Origin: Scheffersomyces stipitis CBS 6054
Taxonomy: Eukaryota > Ascomycota > Pichiomycetes > Serinales > Debaryomycetaceae
Direction: 5' to 3'
DNA length: 64,000 nt
Assembly (NCBI RefSeq): GCF_000209165.1
Contig: NC_009045.1
Location: forward strand, 1,426,001-1,490,000
Shown here: one piece after another, positions 8,590-20,200 of the stretch
How the letters are laid out: each line of letters opens with the position of its first letter
Numbering within the stretch: position 1 is the first letter of the stretch
Program-made: the position numbers and the translations under genes
The notes under the pieces: model-generated
What the model saw: only the letters and a program-made list of their open reading frames with translations
What the model was told of the DNA's origin: nothing
Databases searched by the model: none

Positions 8590-10091
8590 CTGGAGGTGCC
8601 AAAGCTTCCGTTCACCACAGTGACCAATTCGCTTGATGATGCACGCTTGGTGACATCCCCGGAGGTGCACAAAGACTAGACCCTGTCATGTGAATGTCGT
8701 TTGGCGCTATCTTGCTCCGACTGGGCTTAGTCTTGATAATTGTTGCGATTACAGAATTGTACATACGTCAAAATGTCGGCAAGCTACTCCAGTTGGATAT
8801 TTCTGTATCCTACTGAAAAATGGTTGCAGGCTATGATCCAATGCCTTCTGGAGTACCTGTGTGATTACGTGAGTAGCAGAGGGACTATCTTTATGATCCA
8901 GATTTGCACCATTCTACTGCTTCTCTCTACATTCCCGTTCCCCACTACTGCTCGCAAACCGGTGGAAGCTTCGTATTTTGAGCTGAACCTCAACCTTATC
9001 TGCCCAGCCATAATTGCTCTATAATTCTCGGGGTCACGGCAGTTTACACCTCGACTTTCCCCACCATTCTTTCCTTATTGGTCTGAATCCTTCAACTCCA
9101 GAGCAAGATGTGGTTTCTCCTTTCCAACTCTATCCCCAGCCTCCCCACAACCCCTGTTTCAGATTTTCGATATTTTATTCAATTCAGGAGCTGGCAGGAT
9201 CCCTTTTGCAGCCTTATTGTTTCGTTTACCTTCGCTAACCGGACCAGTACGCTGGGGCATGTCCTGAAATGTGGATGTAAACCTCGTAAGTCTCGAACGT
9301 TCCGGTGAAACCCCTGAAAATAATGTGAGCTGAAAATAGCTGAAAATATTGCCATTTAAGATGGCTGCGTATGTGGTCCAAAACTTTAATGAGCAGTGGA
9401 GAACGACACTAAACATGTGGGGTCCATGGTGGGGAAGTGTGTGCGGCTCTGCCAGCGAAGTTCGCAAAGCATCTTATTTTTTCTGTCTAACAAAGATGGT
9501 GTGCATACAGCCGACAAAAATACTAGCTCTTGACTGCGCGCAAATATGATCAATCTGAATTAGACTAGCCCGAGATACGGATACGGGAATGACTAAGATT
9601 GCCCAGCGAAGGACGGCTTCTGGGCACACAGAATATTGCGACACAAAACGCTGGGTCGCCGAAGATGGATGCTCAAGAGTTGGAGTCTTTTGCTCAGCCA
9701 AAAATGGCCCTTACTTGCCACGACTTTCAATGAGGCCAATAGGTAGGAGCCTAAAATAGTCTCAATGTGGCTAAAGGAAGCTTCAAGTTGTATAATTAAC
9801 TACTATTTACGCTTTTGTTGGGCAGAAATTATTTGGAATATTTTCTGGGCCCAGCTTGCTGGACAGTGTCTGCAGGAAATGTTCCACATCTGGCAATAGG
9901 TGTAAGTGCTGATAGGGCTGCGGGGCTTGGCGAGGGAAAAAATATTGCACTAGCAGGGATGAAATTAGAGTTTAATTAAAAAGAAATTGGAAAAAATCGG
10001 ATGTGCCTGGATGAGTGTGGTTAAATTGTAGGCTACCCAAAAGTAATATGTGCATGACGACAATATTATCAATCTGAAACAATTGCGACAA

Positions 10092-11699
10092 AAGACAGCG
10101 ATCAATCACGAGCGGCACAGACAGAAGAAAGTAGACGAGGTGGCCGCAGAAAAAAGACAGACAGCGACCACAACAGCAGGACCCAGACTCCATTTCTGCC
10201 AGACACAAAAGCTGGTTGCAACTCGACGACATTTTTTTGTTCCATGACATGACATGATGTGATAAGATCGTGACCCCAAAATCTGTCGATAGTCAGACAG
10301 ACACCAGTGCTTGAACGACATTTACTCACATTTTGCTGTCATAAATTCGCCCTAGATAATATTTAAATTAGTAATTAGAGCACAAATTGGACAGTACGGG
10401 GCTCCAACAAACTCAGTACACAAGACGGAGTAGCAAACCGTAGCAGATCAATGTGATTTACACTCAATAGACTCCTTCCCTCTACATACTATTGTTAATC
10501 TGAAACCTGTAACCACACAAATGTCCCCAATGTGTGAATAATTTGCAATGGCTTTTCGATTTTTCAACATTGCGAATGCGGAAAAAATCTTTTCTGTAAA
10601 TTAAGGTTGAGACAACGAAGTGTCTGTCTGTGTAGCTGGGGAATTTCCAACCTTCTATTCTGCCCACATCTCCACATTTCCCCAATTTCAGATGGTCTTC
10701 TCAGACGACCCCTATACCCAGCCCTAGCACAAGACTTGAAACCAGCCTGGCACTACGCGTTTGCCAGTTCTCCTCATCAATCGTTTCAACTCTTTCGAAT
10801 TATTCCTATTCAGGCCTGCGCAGTTGGAAATGTGCTGCGCCAGACATTTAGGGCCGCAGAAGCTTCCGACAGGGCCTGAGCGCACAGACAGAGAATCTGC
10901 TGCGTAGCGAGACAAAAAGCGAATCCGACAGTACACAATCTAACAATGCCGCAACTGCGACATCGGTGGCACTCCCCTCGCCGCCTCTCTGGCTACTGCC
11001 TGCCCACAGTGGAGCCGGTTGCAAGTGGTGGATGTCGTCATGACCGAGATTCGATGAGATAATTCAAGATTAGTCGCGACATCGGCGGAAGCAAGAACAA
11101 GGGATGGGATTCGGTGTCTGCAGGAGCATGCGACATTTCTAGAATAGCTCCGATGCGAGTCTAAAGTTTGTGTAGGTAATTGAACAGCAGAGATGAGCTA
11201 GCCAAACTGACAAGGCTAGCATCATGGAAACCATCGACAAAGTACGGGCAAAACAGAGGCCCGGACGGCAGCGAAAACAGACACAGAGTTAAGAGAGGGC
11301 TCGGTGCCGACTGTCTGTCGGGGTTTGTGTGTAAGTTTCCATGGCTTTTGACATTTGCCAGCGGCACCACATAATTAAAGTTCAATTGCACACACACACA
11401 TGTCTGGAAATGTGAGAAGTGCAAAAAGCAGACATCGAATGATCATCGCCAGACAAAAACACGTTTCCTTGGCCAGATCGATCGCGACCAAATCGTTTCC
11501 TGTCTGGGTCCCGTCTATCTGGCAGAGGCTAACGGCAGGAGATCAGACCAGACGTAGGCGAGGGCTGTTTATCGGTGCTGAGCTAGCAGCTGTTTGTATG
11601 GTGATAAGTTGGCAAATGAGCTGATCAAGAATATTTTTGGGGGTGCGCAGACAACCGTACCATAAAAAGCAATGCGACATTCGCAGGCAGGGCCGACAT
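10092..11699. repeat. Cluster of CAGACA and CGACAT motifs
   Basis: CAGACA or its complement TGTCTG recurs many times, for example at 10118, 10155, 10294, 10621, 10885, 11311, 11425 and 11647, often as overlapping CAGACAGACA. CGACAT recurs at 10227, 10316, 10958, 11077, 11131, 11675 and 11694. Each six-mer would be expected about once in a stretch this long, counting both strands. Confidence 0.55.
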
Positions 11700-12385
11700 T
11701 GCCCAGAAAATAAAAAATACACCCAGAGAACAAATACAAGTACATGCACCAAAAAAAGCGCACCAAAAATACGCCCAAACCACCGAAAAATACCTAAAAA
11801 ATATCCTCCCTATCTATCTCCCTAAACTTCCGCAGTTTCCTGGCATTCCCTTCCTAGCCTGCCTTATTAATTGAAAAGATTTTGTATATTTATATATAAT
11901 AGACAATCCCAGCAAATTTTTTTTGTAGGACTTCGATTTGAATTTCTCTATCTTTTCATGAAGGCTGGATCTGCCTCTATTTGTTAATCGCTGGGGTTAT
12001 AGGTGGAACGGCTCACCGCATCGCATCTATCATTTACGATTGTACTCATACCGCCACTGGCACAAAAAGGGAACCAAAAACGCATAATCTATCATCTTAT
12101 CTATACTATCATATCCTCATATCTATCATATCCTCATCTTCTTGTCTCCTCATCTTCTTGTCTCATAACCTCATAACTCATCTCATCGTTGCATCTGCCA
12201 CTATTATATTAGTCATCATATTCCTGTTCATGCCTCATACTTAGTCATCGCAAACGATCATCTCAATATCTCATATCGTCACGATTAATCATTCTACTGC
12301 CAGTAACATTACAGAAGAACCGCACAATAACACTACTACCATAGTATCTTCCACATATAACTGTTATCTATCACATCTCAGCATC

Positions 12386-13975
12386 ATGTCGTACACGTCG
12401 AGCGCCTCTACCATAGCCGCACCTTCGCCAGGTCAGCCGCTCACGCTCAACAATTTGATGGCCAACAACTCGCTCTACCAAAGTGTGTCTGTTTCCTCTA
12501 CCGACTCGTTGGACACGGTCACGTCTGTCTCGACGATCAAGTTGGCGTCGCCCTCGCCCAAGCCAACGTTTCCCAACTACTACCAGCCACTCACCAAGGA
12601 ACAGATAGCCGCCATGAAGAACCTGACTCTGCTCAACAAAAACAACTCGTCACAGCTGCTGATATTTTCAGACAGAGAGAGACCACATAAGGCTCCCGCC
12701 TTGGTCCGCAAGAAGTCGGGCGAGCTCGTCAAGTCGTCGTTGAAGTTGCCTGGATTGCTTACCAAGTCACTCCTGACGTCACAATTGCACCAGCGGCTGA
12801 AGTCAGTCCGGTTCGCTTCGAGACTCGCCAATATCAAGATGTTTGATGGAACTGAAAGTCCTTCTACAGTTTCCACAAACGACAACACGCCCATTCATTC
12901 GCCACAGTCCAACGACTTTTTGGACGACGACGAACAATTTGCATACCTCCACAATCCACAGAAGAGGAACGACTACTTCCACTGGAACTGGAACGGCGAT
13001 TTCCTGAATGGCGAGTTGACATCTGATACGTCTAGTGACGAAGACGATGAGTGGACGGCCCATCGTCCTACTGTGAGCAAACACCGTGAGTACCGTTTGG
13101 TGTCTCACAACATTCCAATGACCCAGCCGCTGCTGAAGAATGTCTATCTCAAGTCTGTGAACTTGTTGAAGGACGACAACGGCTATCTTTTCGGCTTGAT
13201 CAACGTCAAGAACTTGGCGTTTGAAAAGAACTTGACGCTCAAACTAACCATGAACAAATGGGAAACTTCAGTGATGATGGGTAGCTCGGTTATTTCATAC
13301 AACAGACCTTTACCCAACAACTACGACCAGTTTAAGTTCAGAATCCCCTTGACAGACTTGCTTAAGGGAAAGCCAGATCTGTTGGAGATCCAGTTGTGCA
13401 TCAAATACGATGTGCACAACGACGTGTACTGGGACAACAATAATAACAACAACTACCAGATGACGTTGAAGGCTATTCTGGGAATCAAGACCTACAATTA
13501 CAAGAAGGACGAAGAAGACTTTCCTCAGTTTAACGAACTTATCACCAAGTTGATCAAGTTCCAGTCCACGACTTCTGCAGACGCATCCAAGAAACATTCG
13601 ATCCACTCTCGCTACAACAACTTGAACGACGAATTGGAGCAGGCCTCCAAACCTCGTTCAATTTCTGTGGCACCCGTGGCACCCAAGAATCGTCCTCCTC
13701 TCTTGAAGCATTCGTTTTCGTCTTCAGATATCAACGACAACACTCCTCCTCATAAATACTCCCAGTCATATAAGTCCAAGCATCAAGCAGCTGGCCAGAA
13801 GGCCGACTTCAGCTCTTTGAGCTACGCTGACCTCATCAACAACTACTGCTTCTCGAACGGTGCAGAATCGAATGCCTCCAAGAAGATCAGCAGTGTTAAA
13901 CCCGATGTGCTCACTTCCTGCTCGCCTTCGGCAGCTTCGACCTTCCACGCTTTAAGCGACTCCATCCACATCTAA
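12386..13975 (+). CDS. GAC1: Glycogen-targeting regulatory subunit of PP1 (Gac1/Pig family)
   Basis: A 529-residue protein expected to bind the catalytic phosphatase Glc7/PP1 and bring it to glycogen, activating glycogen synthase. The RVxF docking motif is in LKSVRFASRL (near residue 139), followed by the ANIKMFDG signature typical of this family. A CBM21 carbohydrate-binding domain spans about 249-370 (VYLKSVNLL, KWETSVMM, DQFKFRIPL, LLEIQLCIKYDV, VYWDNNNNNNYQMTL). The Ser/Thr-rich N-terminus and C-terminus look disordered. Yeasts have several paralogues (Gac1, Pig1, Pig2, Gip2), and Gac1 itself is longer in S. cerevisiae, so the symbol is tentative while the family is secure. The very long upstream region is unusual for such a gene. 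Confidence 0.85.
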   Translation: MSYTSSASTIAAPSPGQPLTLNNLMANNSLYQSVSVSSTDSLDTVTSVSTIKLASPSPKPTFPNYYQPLTKEQIAAMKNLTLLNKNNSSQLLIFSDRERPHKAPALVRKKSGELVKSSLKLPGLLTKSLLTSQLHQRLKSVRFASRLANIKMFDGTESPSTVSTNDNTPIHSPQSNDFLDDDEQFAYLHNPQKRNDYFHWNWNGDFLNGELTSDTSSDEDDEWTAHRPTVSKHREYRLVSHNIPMTQPLLKNVYLKSVNLLKDDNGYLFGLINVKNLAFEKNLTLKLTMNKWETSVMMGSSVISYNRPLPNNYDQFKFRIPLTDLLKGKPDLLEIQLCIKYDVHNDVYWDNNNNNNYQMTLKAILGIKTYNYKKDEEDFPQFNELITKLIKFQSTTSADASKKHSIHSRYNNLNDELEQASKPRSISVAPVAPKNRPPLLKHSFSSSDINDNTPPHKYSQSYKSKHQAAGQKADFSSLSYADLINNYCFSNGAESNASKKISSVKPDVLTSCSPSAASTFHALSDSIHI

Positions 13976-15592
13976 GCTTACAATTTACATTTCTATGCTA
14001 TTTATTTCTGTCAGTTGCCTGTTCTATTTATTTCACACTACTGTCTTTAATTCATTATTTATTTGTCTTTGGGTAAAATTTTAATAGTACTAATATACAT
14101 TTATACATTCTAAGTCTGAATCTACGGTGATTGAACTTGTAGTTGGTCTTGTATTTTAGTTGAGACATTTTCAGGGTAGAATTTCATCTGATGTTCTCAT
14201 CGGGCAAGAAAATTAGGCTACCGCCCCTTAAAAAATATTCACAACATGAACTTTTTTCTGTAGCCCATTAAACTCACCCAACATTGCATGTGGAGGTATG
14301 TACCACGAAGCTGCAGACGTCAGACACCAGTAATAATCGTCTCAGCAGACACGTAAAATCTTTTCATTACCCCTCAGACCCAAAGAAAGCCCCTGTCGAA
14401 GGTTTCCCCCTCTTCTCTTCACTAGCCCACGCACACGATCCCAATGTCCTGCAGAAAACAGAGTCTAATTTTGAGGATATGAAACTTTGTAATTTTATTT
14501 ACGCGCTCGTACCCCGCGACATTTCCGGCACATACAGAGCTAATTGCAGCCATTGCTGCCGACATTTCTGTCATTCCTGTCTGCCTGATGAGCCACCCTA
14601 GAGAGATACTCAGAAGCCGAAGATTGCCGCATCTGCAAAAATAAAGCCACAAAGAAGCAATCTGGCTACTACTAATTGCAAAAACTTTCCAAGATTGCAA
14701 TTGCCATAGCCGTTACGGAGTCCACTACGAGACTTCTACATGTGATTCCTTGGTAAGCGGCAGCCACACTACGGCTGCGTATTAGCTGTAGGAAGGGCGC
14801 TCGTAAACAGCGCTAAAAAATTACTCCCTTCCCCACCTCGCAGCCACCGATTTATCACCACACATCTTATTATTTTTGTTTCAACACATATTTTGTTCGC
14901 GTGTCGTGATTTCTCGTAGTCTGCCCGGTGGCAGCTCCAGTAGCACAGAATGTGGTAACAAGCGGATTGAACACAATCCCTACGCCAGGAAAGTGTGTCA
15001 AAATTGTTTGTAACGCTGGTGGGGGTTGCGATTGTTCAGCTGCAAGACAAAACCCAAAATACAGCTGCATAAAAATACATCACCTCTGGGTTTGCGCAAA
15101 ATCTCCAGCAACCACTGGCCATTATGGCAAGACTCGACCCCATCAAATACCCCTAAATACTGGGGACGGCAACAATATTTTGACTGCTTTTGCTCCGCAA
15201 ATGTTGCCGACCAAGGAGAAGCACTCCTGTGCCGACAAAAGTGGCACAAGTAGCTTTGCACCTCGTACATACCAAGAGTCATTGTCCCGATACGACGACA
15301 CACCTGCGATCTGGGATGACTCAACTCGTGGTTGTGGACCGTATTGATGTGTTTAATTCTCGGCAATGGAATAACCCGATACCGGCGTTGGCTATTATGG
15401 TTGCAAATCGTATTTTTGATATACGATTTGGATCACAGAACTCAATATTTACGGCGAGTCTTCGTAGTGATCCAGGATTTCCTCTTTCTCTTCAACATCG
15501 AGCAATTCTTTGTCTTCTCTCTCATTCTTATACAAGTCCATGGTGACCACGTAGCAGTCATTTCATTAATATACACTATATCCGACTATCAT
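13976..15592. other. Intergenic region between convergent GAC1-type gene and THG1
   Basis: About 1.6 kb with no recognised gene. Open frames around 14284-14601 and 14928-15366 are opposed to each other, unrecognised and probably chance. The GC-richer part (14.3-15.3 kb) again contains CGACAT (14517, 14560) and CAGACA/TGTCTG motifs, as in the region before the GAC1-type gene. Confidence 0.45.
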
Positions 15593-16399
15593 CTACAGAG
15601 AGAGCCATGGCCGCGAGGACCAGAATGTTTCGCTCGTGATCAAGTCTTCGTGCAAAAGCTTGATTTCTGCCTTCTTTCTCTTCTTGTCGATTCTCTGTTT
15701 CTGTCTGGCCGACAATTCCTTCTCGTCTCTCGAATCTTCCTCGTCCAATTCTCTCATGATAATCGTGCCCTTTTTGAAGATTTCCGGCTCGTTATTGTAA
15801 TTTATGCCAAACTGCAGAAACAAGATCTCATTCTTGTCGCTAGCTACAGTGCCTATCAACCTGTTTTCAGCTTCCTGAGGAGTCATCCCTCCTTTTAAGA
15901 CAAGAGCCCAGAACGTCGTATTGTACAAATTGTTAATGTGGCAATCTACTTGACGCCAGCTGAAGTAATCTTTAATCAATGCAAAGTTGGGATATAATAC
16001 AGCCCGAGCGTCGAAGTTAGGTAATCTTGACTGCTTCAACTTTTTCTCCGGAAATTCTTCGTTCCAAAAGTAGAAGTAGTTAGTCAGAATCATCAGAGAA
16101 AACATTGTTATCAACTTCATCTCACGTCTCTCGTACAATTGGCAATTCTTTCTGAGCAAGAAGGAGTACTCGTCTGAATCGCCATACGCCATAAGTACGT
16201 CACTGTACAGTTCAACAACTGCCTGGGCAGCTCTATTCATGACATTTAAAGCCCGTATGTCATTCGGTTTGTCGAATTCGTACTCTTGGCTAAATTTGTG
16301 GAAACCTTTCCCATCTACCCGGATCACTATGTATGTATCTGGAAGAAGGTAGTTTTCGCGTTCAAACTGTTTGACATATTCAAAACGAGACTTGGCCAT
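15593..16399 (-). CDS. THG1: tRNA-His guanylyltransferase
   Basis: A 268-residue Thg1, the enzyme that adds the essential G-1 to the 5' end of tRNA-His by 3'-5' addition, giving the identity element for histidyl-tRNA synthetase. The start MAKSRFEYVKQFE matches the family. The catalytic metal-binding residues are in IRVDGKGFHKFS (Asp29) and AYGDSDEYSF (Asp76, Glu77). WRQVDCHINNLYNTTFW, GMTPQEAE and GINYNNEPE..KKG are conserved family blocks. The C-terminal part is Lys/Arg/Glu-rich (about 215-250). S. cerevisiae Thg1 is 237 residues, so this protein is slightly extended. The frame on the opposite strand is a shadow. Confidence 0.96.
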   Translation of the reverse strand: MAKSRFEYVKQFERENYLLPDTYIVIRVDGKGFHKFSQEYEFDKPNDIRALNVMNRAAQAVVELYSDVLMAYGDSDEYSFLLRKNCQLYERREMKLITMFSLMILTNYFYFWNEEFPEKKLKQSRLPNFDARAVLYPNFALIKDYFSWRQVDCHINNLYNTTFWALVLKGGMTPQEAENRLIGTVASDKNEILFLQFGINYNNEPEIFKKGTIIMRELDEEDSRDEKELSARQKQRIDKKRKKAEIKLLHEDLITSETFWSSRPWLSL

Positions 16400-17212
16400 G
16401 ACGAGATATGATACAAATAGGATGAAATGTAGTGGTGCGATAACAGTTTAAAAGTAGTATGCAAATGTACTGAATAGTTTTGGCTCTAGGATGTGATGTT
16501 GCAGCAAACCAGCAGGCTTAGGATTTGTGGTTATTTTATAATACAAGGATTATAGCTTTGATACTTCAGTAATGACTCAAATTTAACTTCAGAATGGTTC
16601 TGAACTATTCAATAGTGGATTTAGATTCTGGTTGGTATCCACTATAAATTCAGTAGTGGAATGAGTAAAAAGTAGTAAAAGAAATATGGACAAGAAAAGC
16701 AATTGGTGGTATTTACATCGAATATCAGTCAGTTTCGGAAATCAATCACAACAGACTTGTTTCTAGGCAATAGTTCTCAATTCCACGTATCTCGAGTAAA
16801 ATATACAATCAGTTCAATTAGATCTACTGGATATTTAACGGACTGCATATAACAAAACATCAGCAACTATAAATCGTCTGGAAATCTAGTAAAAGTCCAT
16901 AAACTAAATTTGAAAGGAAGAGAATTGTAGCAATCTGACTATTCTGGAGAGGAGAAAGTACAATTGACATAATGTAAATCAATATTTGCCTGCAATACAC
17001 ATGTATCGGCATAGTTTATCTGTGCTTATAAACTCATAAAAATGTCCATCGCATGACACGTGACATTTTACACGGGAACTCATCACCAAATTTTTCACTT
17101 CTAGTATAAGATCAAAGCCATCTGAAAAATCTCAAACTACCATACTTTCTTTTGAAATCAGCAAGCGCATCTTCCCATTGGAACGGAACTCTCGTCACAC
17201 ATTTCAGAAGCT
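16400..17212. promoter_or_regulatory. Divergent THG1/RPA135 upstream region with PAC, RRPE and CACGTG
   Basis: CACGTG is at 17057-17062, CTCATC (reverse complement of the PAC core GATGAG) at 17079-17084, and AAATTTTTCA (RRPE-like) at 17088-17097. All lie within 160 bp of the RPA135 ATG. PAC and RRPE are the signature of ribosome-biogenesis genes in yeasts, fitting a Pol I subunit. The rest is AT-rich with a short inverted repeat around ATAGTGGAT...ATCCACTAT near 16612-16654. Confidence 0.6.
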
Positions 17213-20200
17213 ATGAGGGCTGATTTCAGAACGCTTGAGCGTGAAAAGCGATTCCAGAACCCTCCCAAGGACGAAAGTGCCTACCCACTCTTGAAAGATG
17301 CTGTAGCACCACATGTAGGTTCGTTCAATGCCTTGACCGAGGGACCTGACGGCGGTCTTTTGAATCTTGCAGTAAAGGATATTGGTACAAAGACCATTTT
17401 CGACTCCAACGACTCGGAAAGACTAGGAAACAAGCTCCGGATCAGAGTGGAGTCTTTACAATTGGCCAAGCCTGCTGTGCCTAACAATGACAAGATCTCC
17501 ATCAACAGAAGAACTTTCCCAGCTGAATGTAGAGAAAGAATGTCGACATATCGTTCAAGATTGATGTTGAAAGTAGCTTGGTCAGTCAACGATGGCGATG
17601 AGGTTTCTGAGATAAGAGAAGCCGGCCAGGTGCCCATCATGTTGAAGACTAACAGATGTCATTTGGAAAAGTTATCTCCACAAGAGTTGGTGGAGCAAAG
17701 AGAGGAGTCTGACGAGTTAGGAGGATATTTCATTGTCAACGGGATTGAGAAGTTAATTCGTATGTTGATTGTGCAACGTAGAAACCATCCTATGGCCATT
17801 ATCCGTCCTTCTTTTGGTAACAGAGGTGCTGCCTACACCAAGTTTGGTATCCAGATCCGGTCCGTCAGACCAGATCAGACATCTCAGACCAACGTTTTAC
17901 ACTACTTGAACGACGGTAATGTGACATTCCGTTTTTCGTGGAGAAAGAACGAGTATTTGGTGCCCGTAATGATGATCTTGAAGGCTCTTATTGAGACCAA
18001 TGACCGTGAGATTTTTGACGGGATCGTCGGTGCAGACTCCGCCAATTCGTTCTTGACGGATCGTTTGGAATTGTTATTGAGAACATACAAGCAATACAAC
18101 TTGTATTCCAAGCAAGAAACACTTGCTTACTTAGGTGACAAGTTCAGAGTCGTTTTTGGTGCTACACCAGATGTCTCAGACATAGAAGTGGGTAAGGAAG
18201 TATTGAGAAGAATTGTCTTGGTCCATTTGCCCGACAACGCTGACAAGTTCCGCATGTTGTTGTTCATGATCAGAAAGTTGTACTCGTTGGTTGCTGGTGA
18301 CTGCTCTCCAGACAACCCCGATGCCACTCAGCACCAGGAAGTGTTGCTTGGAGGATTCTTATATGGTATGATCATCAAGGAAAAGATCGAGGAATACTTG
18401 CAGAACATAAACCTCCAGATCCAGTCCGATATCAACCGTGGTGTAGCCATCAACTTCAATGACAGAAAGTACATGTCGAGAGTGTTCATGAGAATAAATG
18501 AGAACATTGGTCAGAAATTGCAGTACTTCTTGTCGACTGGTAACTTAGTGTCGCAGTCTGGTTTGGACTTGCAGCAAGTCTCTGGGTACACTGTTGTAGC
18601 CGAAAAGATTAACTTCTACAGATTCATTTCCCATTTCAGAATGGTGCACAGAGGGTCATTCTTTGCTGAATTGAAGACTACCACTGTCAGAAAGTTGTTA
18701 CCAGAGTCTTGGGGTTTCTTATGTCCTGTCCATACACCCGATGGTTCGCCCTGTGGTTTGCTTAACCATTTGGCCCATAAATGTAGAATTGCTACTGAAG
18801 CATCAGATGTCTCACAAGTTCCCAAGACTTTAGCGCAGTTGGGTGTATCTCCAGCTCACACCTTTGCTGCCGGACCCAACTTGTGCTGTGTCCAGTTGGA
18901 TGGTAAGATTGTAGGATGGACCACCCATGAACAGGGTAAAATTGTAGCCGACACTCTCAGATTCTGGAAGGTAGAAGGCGGCCATGGTCTTCCGCTCGAC
19001 TTGGAAATCGGGTACGTACCTCCTTCCGCCAAGGGTCAATACCCTGGTTTGTATATCTTTGGAGGCCACTCCAGAATGATGAGACCTGCCAAGTACTTGC
19101 CCTTGGACAAGCCAGATGTGTTGGGTCCTTTCGAACAAGTGTACATGAACGTTGCTGTAACTCCAGCTGAAATCGAAGGCAATGTTCACACTCACGTAGA
19201 GTTCTCTCCTACCAACATTTTGTCGATCTTGGCTAACTTGACGCCTTTCTCGGACTTCAACCAGTCTCCAAGAAACATGTACCAGTGTCAGATGGGTAAG
19301 CAGACCATGGGTACTCCTGGTGTGGCGTTGATGCATAGATCCGACAATAAATTGTATAGATTACAGACTGGTCAAACTCCAATTGTCAAAGCTAATTTGT
19401 ACGATGATTACGGCATGGACAACTTCCCCAACGGTATGAATGCTGTTGTGGCTGTCATTTCCTATACTGGTTATGATATGGATGATGCGATGATTATCAA
19501 CAAATCTGCTGATGAAAGAGGCTTTGGGTATGGTACGGTCTACAAGGTGGAAAAGGTCGACTTATCGCAGTCCAGAAGAAGAGGCGATCCTATCACTCAG
19601 CATTTCGGCTTTGGTGACGACGAATGGCCCGAAACCTGGAGAGAGAAGTTGGATGCAGATGGTTTGCCATTGATCGGAGTCAAGGTAGAAGAAGGCGATC
19701 CTATCGTAGCTTTCTTTGACGAGACCCTGGGCAAGACAAAAGTTAAAACATACCACTCTTCAGAGCCAGCATACATTGAAGAAGTCAAGTTACTTGGTGA
19801 TGATAGCGGTGACCAGGAAGGCCAACAGATCACCATCAAGTACAGAATCACCAGACAGCCTAATATTGGTGACAAGTTCTCATCCAGACATGGACAAAAG
19901 GGTGTTTGCTCGAGAAAGTGGCCCCAGATAGACATGCCCTTCTCGGAAACAGGTATTCAACCCGATGTCATCATCAACCCACACGCTTTCCCATCTCGTA
20001 TGACTATTGGTATGTTTGTAGAGTCGTTAGCTGGTAAGGCAGGTGCTCTTCATGGTATCGCTCAAGACTCCACTCCCTGGAAGTTCAGCGAAGACGATAC
20101 TCCTGCTGACTACTTTGGTGAGCAGTTGAGACTGGCTGGTTACAACTACCACGGTAACGAACCCATGTACTCTGGTGCTACTGGTGAAGAGTTAAGAGCA

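Larger units (their letters stand above)
8458..12385. other. 3.9-kb gene-poor, motif-rich region
   Basis: No convincing coding frame lies between GLN4 and the GAC1-type gene; those present are short and without family character. The central part (about 9.9-11.8 kb) looks more GC-balanced than other spacers here. It contains many CAGACA/TGTCTG and CGACAT motifs. The last 300 bp before the downstream ATG are pyrimidine- and AT-rich with imperfect repeats such as TATCATATCCTCAT. It could be a large upstream control region, a long 5' leader, or host a non-coding RNA. Confidence 0.5.

Noticed and set aside
8740..9024. 94-codon frame with a hydrophobic stretch after GLN4
   Set aside because: No homology recognised, no promoter-like context of its own, and size within chance expectation.
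11981..12244. 87-codon frame just upstream of the GAC1-type gene
   Set aside because: It starts with TTG and is made of low-complexity pyrimidine-rich repeats.
15332..15898. 188-codon plus-strand frame
   Set aside because: It overlaps the THG1 coding region in antisense and has no family character; likely a shadow.
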